DNA of 64,000 nucleotides, taken from assembly GCF_003605385.1 (NCBI RefSeq), contig NZ_QYTV02000007.1:62001-126000 (forward strand). Reading direction: 5' to 3'. The DNA comes from Siminovitchia acidinfaciens. GTDB lineage: Bacteria; Bacillota; Bacilli; Bacillales; Bacillaceae_C. This document shows, piece by piece, positions 44,104-52,322 of this stretch (its first letter is position 1; each line of letters begins with the position of its first letter). Made by a program: the position numbers and the translations under genes. The notes below the pieces were generated by a model. It saw only the letters and a list, made by a program, of their open reading frames with translations. It made no database searches and had not been told where the DNA came from.

Positions 44104-44285
44104 ATTGAGTCCTCCTAAACGCATATCATACTCCCATTTTAATAATGAAGCTCGAACTTTTCAAGCTAATCACGAACTAATTGTGTATATTTTATGTTAT
44201 TGTTCGTATTTACCATATACAAGCCAACCATTTTTATATATAATTCATTCATAAACTTAAAACCTAAATACGAGGAGCGATATGA

Positions 44286-45623
44286 TTGGAAAATAAACCG
44301 GAAAGCAGCATCATTATCGGTGTAGACGATAAAGTAAGTTATCCCAAGGCCTTTATTCTCGGGTTGCAGCATGTACTCGCAATGGACTTATATATAGCAC
44401 CTATCATCATTGCCGGCCTACTTTCGTTAAGTGCCGAAAATACTTCTTTCTTTGTGCAAATGTGCTTTTTGGCAACCGGCTTGGCCACATTGATTCAAAC
44501 CGGAGCTGGAATCAAGCTGCCTGTGGTTCAAGGGCCATCTTATGTGCCAATCGGTGCGATTGCCGCAATCGGAAGCAAGCTCGGACTCGGCGCCGTTGCC
44601 GGAAGTTTGATTCCAGGTGCCATTCTGATCACCCTTCTCGGTTACCCATTAAAAGTATTTGCAAAAACGGTAAGAAAAATCATCCCTCCGCTTGTTGGAG
44701 GAACTGTCATTATTATAGTTGGGATAGCCTTGATGCCGATCGGCCTCAACAATGTTTTTCTTGCAGAAGGTAACATCGGCGAAAATGTCATTATCGCCGC
44801 AGTTTCTGCAGGTGTACTGATTATTTGTATGCTTCTTGGCCGCCGCCTGCCAAACTTCGGGACTTTTTTCCGGCTTGTGTCTGTCATTGTTGCCATAGTC
44901 GTTGGAACAATCACTGCCAGCTTCTTTGGAAGCATTGATTTCTCACCGGTAAAAGAAGCCAGCTGGTTCGCTCTCCCTTCATTGTTGCCTTTTGGAAAAC
45001 CTGTTTTTAATTTGAGCGCCATCATTACGATGATCTTCGTTTATTTTATTATTTTGATGGAAACAACTGGAACTTGGTTCGTAGTCTCTACTGTTACAGG
45101 CAAAGAATTGGATGAAAAACGCCTAAACCGCGCATCTGTTGGCGAAGGCCTCGGCTGTCTCGTCGGCTCATTATTCGGAAGCACTCCGCTTACAGGATAC
45201 TCTTCTAATGCAGGACTTCTTGCCATCACTGGGGTGGCAAGCCGTATGGTCGTTATGGCGAGCGGATTGATCCTTGTCTGCCTCGGATTGATACCAAAGC
45301 TTTCAACAGCTATCACCTGTATTCCTGAACCTGTCATCAATGGAATTTTCGGCATCGTCTGCGTAGCCATTGTGACAAACGGAATGAAAGTAATTCAGCC
45401 GATTAATATCGATGACCGCAACATGATCGTTATTGGCGTGCCAATTTTACTTACCATCGCAGTCACTGTTTTGCCAAAAGAAGTGCTCTATGCTGTTCCA
45501 GACTGGGCAAACTATATCCTATCTTCCGGTATCACTGTTGGGGCATTGGCAACAGTTGTCTTGAATTTATTGATCCCTCAAGATAAAAAAGCAGATAAGG
45601 GAAAACTTAAAGAGGCAGTTTAA
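44286..45623 (+). CDS. NCS2-family nucleobase permease
   Basis: A 445-residue membrane permease, 14 segments, of the NCS2 (uracil/xanthine/urate) family. Signatures are FILGLQHVLAMDLYIAPIIIAG, PVVQGPSYVPIGAI (the family QxPS-like segment in variant form, QGPS), then ETTGTWFVVSTVTG with the substrate-contacting glutamate near residue 260, and GSTPLTGYSSNAGLLAITG, the NxGxxxxT motif. The proton-coupled transport of purines or pyrimidines is known for the family. TTG start with GAGGAG 8 nt upstream. Divergent from the Rieske gene; a terminator follows. Xanthine or urate type is guessed from the QGPSY motif; not proven. Confidence 0.88.
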   Translation: MENKPESSIIIGVDDKVSYPKAFILGLQHVLAMDLYIAPIIIAGLLSLSAENTSFFVQMCFLATGLATLIQTGAGIKLPVVQGPSYVPIGAIAAIGSKLGLGAVAGSLIPGAILITLLGYPLKVFAKTVRKIIPPLVGGTVIIIVGIALMPIGLNNVFLAEGNIGENVIIAAVSAGVLIICMLLGRRLPNFGTFFRLVSVIVAIVVGTITASFFGSIDFSPVKEASWFALPSLLPFGKPVFNLSAIITMIFVYFIILMETTGTWFVVSTVTGKELDEKRLNRASVGEGLGCLVGSLFGSTPLTGYSSNAGLLAITGVASRMVVMASGLILVCLGLIPKLSTAITCIPEPVINGIFGIVCVAIVTNGMKVIQPINIDDRNMIVIGVPILLTIAVTVLPKEVLYAVPDWANYILSSGITVGALATVVLNLLIPQDKKADKGKLKEAV

Positions 45624-45627
45624 TTGA

Positions 45628-45658
45628 AAGAAGCCCAGCGGAATGCCGGGCTTCTATT
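45628..45658. terminator. Bidirectional terminator between the permease and tspO
   Basis: AGAAGCCC (45629-45636) and GGGCTTCT (45648-45655) form the stem around an 11-base loop. It overlaps the tspO stop codon slightly and lies between two converging genes. The U-tract is short (ATTTG). Confidence 0.75.
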
Positions 45659-46151
45659 TGTTTAATTTCCAAACAGAATAATTGAGGGCCAAAGCGAAGA
45701 TCACCCACCCAATATAAGGAACCATCAGTGATCCGGCAGTTCTGTCCACCTTGAAGAATTCATACGTCGTAAGAGCAATCGCACCAAGCAATACGGTCAT
45801 TTCCACGAGTGCCGTTCCGCGCAAACCCCATCTAAAAAACAAAAAGGACCAAAGAAAATTTAGACCGAGCTGAAAATCATACGCCTTAATCGCCGGGATT
45901 TCTCGGCTCTTTTGAGCATTTTTTAAATCAACTCGATATTTGGCCACTCCCATCGCACTGTACAAAATCGTCCATACAGTTGGAAAAACAGCAGCAGGTG
46001 GTGAAAATGAAGGCTTGTCCAATTTATTATACTTCTCCTGAGAATTACGATTTGCCAGCCATCCAACGATTGATCCGCCAACAACAGGAACCAAGATTCC
46101 TATAGTGAGTTTTTTAGTATTCAGGCGTCCGTTCACTTTTAGAAGTTCCAC
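45654..46151 (-). CDS. tspO: TspO/MBR family membrane protein
   Basis: A 165-residue, five-helix membrane protein of the TspO family, which binds porphyrins and responds to oxidative or salt stress in several bacteria. Features: IGILVPVVGGSIVGWLAN, the strictly placed KLDKPSFSPPAAVFPTVWTILYSAMGVA (residues about 42-68), LNFLWSFLFF with the paired tryptophans and phenylalanines, and IGWVIFALALNYSVWKLN at the end. The start is GTG at 46151, 7 nt from AGGAGG. Single gene. The length matches other Bacillus TspO proteins with a slightly longer N-terminus. Confidence 0.93.
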   Translation of the reverse strand: MELLKVNGRLNTKKLTIGILVPVVGGSIVGWLANRNSQEKYNKLDKPSFSPPAAVFPTVWTILYSAMGVAKYRVDLKNAQKSREIPAIKAYDFQLGLNFLWSFLFFRWGLRGTALVEMTVLLGAIALTTYEFFKVDRTAGSLMVPYIGWVIFALALNYSVWKLNK

Positions 46152-46380
46152 TTTTTATCCTCCTTTTTCTTTAGTTGTATGCTTCCCTTTTTCATCGTAA
46201 AAAAACGGACAGTGCTTGTCTCTATTACTAATTCCTTCTGACTTACGTCGAGCAGATTTCAAATATAGTGTGACATATTCCATATGCTCCACAGGAATGT
46301 TTTAACCCACACCTTAAAATTCTGTTATAATGGACTTAATTTTTCCTTTGTTATCTGAACTTTGAAAAGGAAGTGATTTA

Positions 46381-47592
46381 TTGAAATCTTCTCCCTCAGC
46401 CAGAGACACATACGTCTTCCTGGCAGTTTCGTTTGTATTTTGGGTCTCACATTTTATCTATGTTCCTGTATTGGCCCCATATATTGAGTCGCAGGGAGGA
46501 ACATATACATATATGGGTCTTGTATTAGGCAGTTATGGGATTATGCAATTATTATGCCGTATGCCCGTTGGAATTTTTTCAGACATTATGAAAATGAGAA
46601 AGCCGTTTATTCTTCTTGGAATACTGATCAGTTCACTTAGCTGCTTAATATTTGCTTTAACGGATCATTTGGGATGGATTCTTGCGGCACGCTCGCTTGC
46701 CGGACTGGCAGCCGCAACGTGGGTCGTTTTTACAGTGCTGTATTCAAGCTATTATACGGACCAGCAAATTACCCGGGCAATGGGCAGCATTTCCCTCGTT
46801 GTCGTTTTGGCCCAATTCACCGGCACGAGTATCAGCGGTTACCTGGTGGACCTGTGGGGATGGAAAGCTCCATTCTGGATAGGATCAATCATTAGCTTAG
46901 CGGGGATGCTCCTCGCCGTTTCTATCTCTGAGTCCAAAGAAAAAGTCGGCGGCACTCCAATAAAATTGAAGGATCTGTCATCGGTTATTACTGAACCACT
47001 ATTAATTAAAGTGTCGCTGCTATCAGTTGTAGCCCACGGCATCCTCTTTACCACTATGTTTGGGTTCACTCCAGCCTATGCCTTAAAAATTGGGTTTCAG
47101 ACGAATGAAATCAGTTTGATCGTAATTGCATTCATGGTGCCGCATGCCTTTTCGACTATCTTAACTGGAAAAGTTTTCGTTCCCATGCTGGGCCAATGGA
47201 GAACACTGCAATTGGCATTCGGTTCTGTTGCCATTTTTACAATCCTAACTCCTTTTGTAAAAACAAAATTACTGCTTTGCATTTTACAAGGATTCAACGG
47301 ATTTTCATTAGGCCTGTTATATCCTGTTTTACTGGCAATGGCCATAGAAACCATCCCCCATCAAAAAAGGGCGACAGCCATGGGAGTATACCAAGCGTTG
47401 TATGCTATCGGCATGTTTGCCGGCCCGTTTTTTGGCGGAATGTTAAACTCTTATATGGGAATTGGAGGAGCTTTTTACTTGTCTGGGGTATTGGGAGTAT
47501 TTGCAACTGTATTTTCGGTCATTTGGAGCTATCAAACTAACAAATACAAAGGACTTACCAAATCCATTTCAACTAAAAAAAGGACCGTCTAA
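46381..47592 (+). CDS. MFS transporter
   Basis: A 403-residue, 12-segment major facilitator protein of the Bcr/multidrug-like type. The N-half signature YGIMQLLCRMPVGIFSDIMKMRKPFI (A-motif between segments 2 and 3), SLAGLAAATWVVFTVLY and GYLVDLWGWKAPFW can be seen; the C-half carries YPVLLAMAIETIPHQKRATAMGVYQA. TTG start with AAGGAAG upstream. Nothing about its neighbours (tspO upstream, non-coding repeats downstream) gives a substrate. Drug, metabolite or sugar-type export are all open. Confidence 0.87.
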   Translation: MKSSPSARDTYVFLAVSFVFWVSHFIYVPVLAPYIESQGGTYTYMGLVLGSYGIMQLLCRMPVGIFSDIMKMRKPFILLGILISSLSCLIFALTDHLGWILAARSLAGLAAATWVVFTVLYSSYYTDQQITRAMGSISLVVVLAQFTGTSISGYLVDLWGWKAPFWIGSIISLAGMLLAVSISESKEKVGGTPIKLKDLSSVITEPLLIKVSLLSVVAHGILFTTMFGFTPAYALKIGFQTNEISLIVIAFMVPHAFSTILTGKVFVPMLGQWRTLQLAFGSVAIFTILTPFVKTKLLLCILQGFNGFSLGLLYPVLLAMAIETIPHQKRATAMGVYQALYAIGMFAGPFFGGMLNSYMGIGGAFYLSGVLGVFATVFSVIWSYQTNKYKGLTKSISTKKRTV

Positions 47593-47719
47593 AAAGCTCT
47601 GTATCTAGTAAAACCGGCGCTTATCTTAGTCAGCGAAAGCAAATACCAAGAACTGCATTGTTCACTATCATCCAGCAATCTGGCCTTACCAGCAAAAGCG
47701 AGCATTCTTCGTGCCCTTC

Positions 47720-48021
47720 TTGGTGACCGCGAGGGCGCTATTCCTCTGATGCGGTCACTTAGGACCGACCTTAGTTACCAAGTTGAAGATTTTTTTGGCG
47801 TTGCGGGGACTTAGGACTGACCTTAGTTACCGGGGTGGTGATTTTTTGATGTTGCAGGCACTTAGGACCGCGCTTAGTTACCGAGGGGGAGACTTTCTCG
47901 CAGGTGCGGGCACTTAGAATTGCGCTTAGTTACCGAGGTGGAGATTTTCTCGCCGGTGCGGGCACTTAGAACTGCCCTTAATTACCAGGGTGGTGATTTT
48001 TTCGCCATTTTGGTAACTTAG
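47720..48021. repeat. 52-bp tandem repeat, about six degenerate units
   Basis: CACTTAG or a close variant starts at 47756, 47808, 47859, 47911, 47963 and 48015, giving a period of 51-52 bases. Each unit carries CTTAGTTACC about 14 bases further on and a GGTGGAGATTTT-like stretch after it. A partial unit precedes from about 47720. Period is not a multiple of three and there is no ribosome binding site, so it is not coding. Both the conserved parts and the middle are similar between units, which excludes CRISPR spacers. Confidence 0.9.
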
Positions 48022-48111
48022 CCCTTCCTTTCGACATTTATCCGCGGTCCAAAAGTGGTTACCACCCGCAACCCTATGTAAATTTGGCCCTCATTTAAGT
48101 TTAACTTCAAT

Positions 48112-48155
48112 AAAGGGCCGTTCAGAAAGTCAAAGACTTTCTGAACGGCCCTTTT
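48112..48155. terminator. Bidirectional terminator, 20-bp perfect stem
   Basis: A 20-bp perfect stem (48112-48131 with 48135-48154) around AAA with T-runs on each side. It closes the ABC-F gene on the minus strand 7 bases after its stop. Confidence 0.93.
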
Positions 48156-48161
48156 TCAACC

Positions 48162-50054
48162 TTATGATTTGCTGTTTTCCAACTCTTCGACCATAATCGA
48201 TAGTTCTTCCCAGCGTTCCATTTTCTTTTCGAGGGCAGCTTCAGTTTCCTGCTGCTTGGAGAAAAGCTTCTGCACTTTTTCAGAGTCGCTTCCCGCTTCT
48301 GCAATCTTTACTCCAAGCTCCTCAATCTGTTCTTCGAGTGCAGCGATTTCTTCCTCAATGACTTCCCATTCTTTCTGGTCTTTGTAGCTAAGTCTGACCG
48401 GTTTTTTATTTACGGATCTTTCTTTTACCGCAGCTTGCTTTTCCTTCGGTTCAGGCTTTGTTTCCTCTTCGGCTGTTGCCAAAAACTCACTGTAATTTCC
48501 GTAAAACTCCTTAATGGCGCCAGCTCCTTTGAAGACAAGGAGGCGGTCGACTACACGGTCAAGAAAATAGCGGTCATGCGATACAGCAACGACGACACCC
48601 GGGAAATTTTCCAGATATTCTTCCAGTACACCGAGCGTCTGCGTATCCAGATCATTCGTCGGCTCATCCAGAAACAGCACGTTTGGCTCAGTCATCAGTA
48701 CCTTCAATAAATAGAGCCTGCGTTTTTCTCCCCCAGACAGCTTCCGAATATATGTCCATTGGGCCGGTCGCGGAAAAAGGAATCGTTCCAGCATTTGCTC
48801 CGCCGTAATCGCTTCTCCGTTTTTCGTATGAATGACCTGTGCGGTTTCTTTTATATAGTCGATAACACGCTGATTCCCGTCCAGCTCCTCGTCCCCTTGG
48901 GTATAGTAGCCGATTTTTACAGTTTCACCCGTGTCAACTTCTCCGGCATCCGGTTGGATGCGGCCTGCCATCATGTTTAATAAAGTCGTTTTCCCGGAAC
49001 CATTTGGACCAATAATACCAATCTTATCGCCGGGTTTGAGCAAATAGTCAAAGGATGAAACAAGCTGACGGCCGCCCAAGCTTTTCTCAATCCCCATCAG
49101 TTCAATGACCTTTTTGCCAAGCCGGCTCGTACCAACCTGGAAAGCTGCTTCATCTTTTTTCGTGTTGAATTTTCGATCTTGCATCTGATCAATTCGCTCG
49201 ATACGCGCCTTTTGTTTTGTCGAGCGGGCTCTGGCACCGCGCCGAAGCCATGCCAACTCTCTTCGAAGGGTATTAGCATGCTTCTGTTCGCTCGCCAACT
49301 CCTCAGCCTCGCGTTCCGCCTTCTTTTCAAGAAAATATTCATAATTTCCTTCATACGCATGTAACTGTCCATTATCCAATTCATATATCCGGTTGGTCAC
49401 GCGGTTAAGAAAATATCGGTCATGGGTTACAAGTAACATGGCACCTGGGTAACTCGTCAAATATTTTTCCAGCCATTCAACAGTCCTGTGGTCAAGGTGG
49501 TTCGTCGGTTCATCGAGAATCAGGAGATTGGCGGGTTGTATCAGGGCTTTTGCGATGGCTACTCGTTTTTTCTGGCCACCCGACAGCAATCCTACCTTTT
49601 GATCAAATTGCTGGATGCCGAGTTTGGTCAGCACCGTTTTGGCCTGTGCACTGGCATCCCACGCCTTCAACTCATCCATTTTTTGCTGCATGGAAAACAG
49701 CTGCTCCTGCGCATGAATACTCTCTGGCTCCCTCTCCAGCCTTTGGAGCGCCTGCTCATATTGGCGCATCGCCTTCATAATATCCGCATCACCGAAATAG
49801 ATCTGCTCAATGACCGTCAATTCCGGATCAAGTTCCGGCTCCTGGGCCAGGTATTCAATCCGATAATCCTTTGCATGATTGATTTCTCCTTGATCTGGCG
49901 CCTCTATTCCGGCAATAATTTTTAAAAAGCTTGATTTACCTGTGCCATTTACTCCGATCAGGCCGATCCGCTCACGGTCCCGAATAATGCACTCAATCCC
50001 GTCAAACAGGATTTTGTCACCGTATGATTTTTGTAAACCTTCAACTGTCAGCAT
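48162..50054 (-). CDS. yfmR: ABC-F ATPase (YfmR/Uup-type)
   Basis: A 630-residue soluble protein with two ABC ATPase domains and no membrane segments, so a ribosome-associated ABC-F factor. Domain 1: Walker A GVNGTGKSS (about 33-42), signature LLSGGQKKR, Walker B LLILDEPTNHLD. Domain 2: GPNGSGKTT (about 350), KLSGGEKRR, VLFLDEPTNDLD. The linker with the ABC-F P-site motif lies between (WLRRGARARSTKQKARIERI). The C-terminal coiled coil (about 545-625) marks the Uup/YfmR group, which in B. subtilis helps resolve stalled or split ribosomes. ATG with CGAGG upstream. It follows a membrane-protein gene by only 3 bases. Confidence 0.92.
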   Translation of the reverse strand: MLTVEGLQKSYGDKILFDGIECIIRDRERIGLIGVNGTGKSSFLKIIAGIEAPDQGEINHAKDYRIEYLAQEPELDPELTVIEQIYFGDADIMKAMRQYEQALQRLEREPESIHAQEQLFSMQQKMDELKAWDASAQAKTVLTKLGIQQFDQKVGLLSGGQKKRVAIAKALIQPANLLILDEPTNHLDHRTVEWLEKYLTSYPGAMLLVTHDRYFLNRVTNRIYELDNGQLHAYEGNYEYFLEKKAEREAEELASEQKHANTLRRELAWLRRGARARSTKQKARIERIDQMQDRKFNTKKDEAAFQVGTSRLGKKVIELMGIEKSLGGRQLVSSFDYLLKPGDKIGIIGPNGSGKTTLLNMMAGRIQPDAGEVDTGETVKIGYYTQGDEELDGNQRVIDYIKETAQVIHTKNGEAITAEQMLERFLFPRPAQWTYIRKLSGGEKRRLYLLKVLMTEPNVLFLDEPTNDLDTQTLGVLEEYLENFPGVVVAVSHDRYFLDRVVDRLLVFKGAGAIKEFYGNYSEFLATAEEETKPEPKEKQAAVKERSVNKKPVRLSYKDQKEWEVIEEEIAALEEQIEELGVKIAEAGSDSEKVQKLFSKQQETEAALEKKMERWEELSIMVEELENSKS

Positions 50055-50057
50055 AGG

Positions 50058-51092
50058 TCAACCTCGTTTCAAAATTTTAATATTGCCCGCCCTCAGTTTC
50101 GCTAATGAAATAAGCTCCACGAATAAAAGGCAAAAAATAGTGACAAAAAGAGCCGATAAAAGACTGTTTTTCACCACAAGCATGATTCCCGGTTTAAACT
50201 CAATTAAAGAAGTGAATGTAAAAAACATGCCGAACGTAAAAAGCCGGCTCCAATGTGAAATATTGCTTTTAAAAAGAACATCCGGAATAGGATGTTTTTT
50301 CAGTTTGGTAATAAAAATAATTAACTCTATGATTTCAACAATAATTAAAACGGCAAAAACAACTGTCCAAAAACCGATCGCGTAAGCCATTGGTATCAAT
50401 TTATTATACAGCAAAGCTACGCCGGAGATGGATAAAGCGCCGTGAAAAATACAATTCGTCGCATTCCAATGATTGATTAAAAAATGGCTGAGGATAAATA
50501 AGAAACTGACGATGTAAAGAATTAGTCCCAGGCAGATGATAAGAAGGGTAAATCCTCCATCTAGTTCCGGAAAAACAGTTGGAAGCATGATGGCTATGGA
50601 CTGTGTACTTACCGTGGTCAAAAAAAGATTCCCCGACAAAATTGTATTTTTCCATTCCGTAAGTCCAACCCAAAAAGTATAAAGCGATAATCCCAGATAA
50701 CCAAACCATAGAAAGATGTTTGATAACGCCAGCATGACTAGCCAGATATGGTTGGCTGTACCAGTAAAAGTTGTTAAGACAACAATAATGGAAGTTCCGG
50801 CAACCCATGTTCCAATCGTAAAGCGGTTGATCGTAGAATTAAAATGTCTGTCAACGAAAGAACGGTTGGCAAGAGTCACAAGCATATTCATCCAAAAAAT
50901 CAGCCAAAGAAAAAAGGTCGCATAATACAACATTGTATTTATGACTGAATGATTAACAGGCCAATGAAGAACGCCGAAATTGATAATGCCCAGCGTCATG
51001 ATGACTGCCATAAAGCCTGTGTTCATATATATCTTTTTCCGATAAAATGCCAGATTTAAGATAACCGCTAAGGCAAAGAGTATGAAAACCAT
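50058..51092 (-). CDS. Polytopic membrane protein of unknown function
   Basis: I do not recognise this protein. It has 344 residues with about ten hydrophobic segments spread over the whole length and short charged loops (FYRKKIYMNTG, TNRSFVDRHFN, LTEWKNT, TKLKKHPIPDVLFK). The overall pattern recalls small permeases of the voltage-gated/TDT or cytochrome-type families, but no signature motif allows a choice. AAAGGG is 8 nt from the ATG at 51092. Its stop is 3 bases before yfmR, so both are on one transcript and it may be linked to translation or antibiotic stress; this is inference from gene order only. Confidence 0.65.
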   Translation of the reverse strand: MVFILFALAVILNLAFYRKKIYMNTGFMAVIMTLGIINFGVLHWPVNHSVINTMLYYATFFLWLIFWMNMLVTLANRSFVDRHFNSTINRFTIGTWVAGTSIIVVLTTFTGTANHIWLVMLALSNIFLWFGYLGLSLYTFWVGLTEWKNTILSGNLFLTTVSTQSIAIMLPTVFPELDGGFTLLIICLGLILYIVSFLFILSHFLINHWNATNCIFHGALSISGVALLYNKLIPMAYAIGFWTVVFAVLIIVEIIELIIFITKLKKHPIPDVLFKSNISHWSRLFTFGMFFTFTSLIEFKPGIMLVVKNSLLSALFVTIFCLLFVELISLAKLRAGNIKILKRG

Positions 51093-51247
51093 GAGTAAAA
51101 CCCTTTCGTTGCTTCGTGATTATATTATAAATCAAACTTGAGATGTCTGCTTTATAATTAATAGGTGTAACTTTTTTATTCAGAAATGAGTCGCAAACCT
51201 AGACCGCTATTGCATTGAATACATCCAAATCATATTAACTGAACAAG

Positions 51248-51277
51248 CAAAAAAACTCCCCGAAAAATCAGGGAGTC
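51248..51277 (-). terminator. Terminator after the DeoR-type regulator gene
   Basis: ACTCCC and GGGAGT form a stem around a 10-base loop (further C-G closing pair inside), followed on the minus strand by TTTTTTT. It lies about 55 bases after the stop. Confidence 0.85.
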
Positions 51278-51331
51278 GACAGTTTATGATGGGCTTACCG
51301 TAAATAGACACCTTTAGCTATACTTGAAAAC

Positions 51332-52093
51332 TTAAACAACCCAGACATTCCCGCATGCGTTCCTTAGCTCATCTACCATGTGCTCATTCAGTCGATCATC
51401 TGTAATCACATGGTCGACTTCTGACATTTTTGCAAATGTATGCAGCGAGATTTTACCGATTTTACTATGGTCTGTGACTACAAAAATCTCCTTGGAGGAC
51501 CGGATCATGCTTGTCTTTGCAGACACCAATGTATCATCGAAATGAGTTAATCCTTTTTCTGGATGCAAGGCTGGTGTTCCAATGAAGGCCTTTGATACGT
51601 TTAGATTGGCTAATGTGTGATTGGTCACTTCCCCATTAAGGATAAAGTTTTCACGGTACAGAACCCCGCCTGTGACAATCACTTTCAGATTGGAATATCT
51701 GAGCAGCGCTGCAATATGAATATCATTAGTAACCACGGTAATGTTTTTTCTATTCTTAATTGCCTCGGCTATGTGTTTTGTGGTAGTACCTGAATCGAGA
51801 ATAATAGAGTCCCCTTCTTCGATAAAGGAAGCCGCTTTTACACCTATTCGCCTCTTTTCTTCGACAAATGCACCTTCTCTTAAATCGAAGTGGGGTTCAG
51901 ACAATACTTCCTCTTCGTTTAAAACCACTCCGCCGTGAGTTCTTTTTATTTTTTTATCTTTTGCCAGTTCAGTAAGATCGCGTCTTATGGTTGCTTCATG
52001 AACTTTAAAATAAATTGATAGATCTTGGATGGACGCCGCTTTTGTCTCTTGAACATATTTCAATATTTGCTGTTTTCTTTCAGCAGGCAGCAT
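51332..52093 (-). CDS. DeoR-family transcriptional regulator
   Basis: A 253-residue sugar-phosphate-responsive repressor. The N-terminal winged helix-turn-helix (about 1-55: MLPAERKQQILKYVQE, SIQDLSIYFKVHEATIRRDL, THGGVVL) is typical. The C-terminal effector domain (about 75-240) shows IILDSGTTTKHIAEAIKN, TNDIHIA, TGGVLYRE and VVTDHSKIGK, the motifs that bind phosphorylated sugars. The ATG at 52093 fits the family's usual MLxxER start; TTG and GTG codons upstream are possible. It heads the minus-strand side of the pentitol locus and should control permease, dehydrogenase and kinase. No sequence-proven ligand. Confidence 0.92.
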   Translation of the reverse strand: MLPAERKQQILKYVQETKAASIQDLSIYFKVHEATIRRDLTELAKDKKIKRTHGGVVLNEEEVLSEPHFDLREGAFVEEKRRIGVKAASFIEEGDSIILDSGTTTKHIAEAIKNRKNITVVTNDIHIAALLRYSNLKVIVTGGVLYRENFILNGEVTNHTLANLNVSKAFIGTPALHPEKGLTHFDDTLVSAKTSMIRSSKEIFVVTDHSKIGKISLHTFAKMSEVDHVITDDRLNEHMVDELRNACGNVWVV

Positions 52094-52286
52094 GTCTTTC
52101 ACCAACTTTTTACCTTTTAAGTTTAATTATATCTAATAAAGGCGCAGTTTCTTAATAAAAAAACGACGGAATCATGGCGCATACAGTAGGAGCATATATA
52201 TCGGACCACATTTGATTCTTACTGGAATATCATTTTTCAAATGGCAGGCCATATTTTCACGATAGATCCAACAAAAATCCTAGATA

Positions 52287-52316
52287 GGAAAAAGACGGCA
52301 TCAATTTGCCGTCTTT
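52287..52316 (-). terminator. Terminator after the polyol permease gene
   Basis: AAAGACGGCA pairs with TGCCGTCTTT around a 6-base loop and T-runs follow on the minus strand. It lies 7 bases after the stop, so the regulator is transcribed separately or by readthrough. Confidence 0.9.
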
Positions 52317-52322
52317 CATTCA

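Larger units (their letters stand above)
47593..48161. other. Intergenic region carrying the 52-bp repeat array
   Basis: No gene is supported between the converging MFS and ABC-F genes. It holds the tandem repeat at 47720-48021 and the terminator at 48112. The 130 bases before the array are unremarkable. Confidence 0.6.

Noticed and set aside
47720-48021. CRISPR array
   Set aside because: Period of 52 without unique spacers; all parts of the unit are similar, and no cas gene is in the window.
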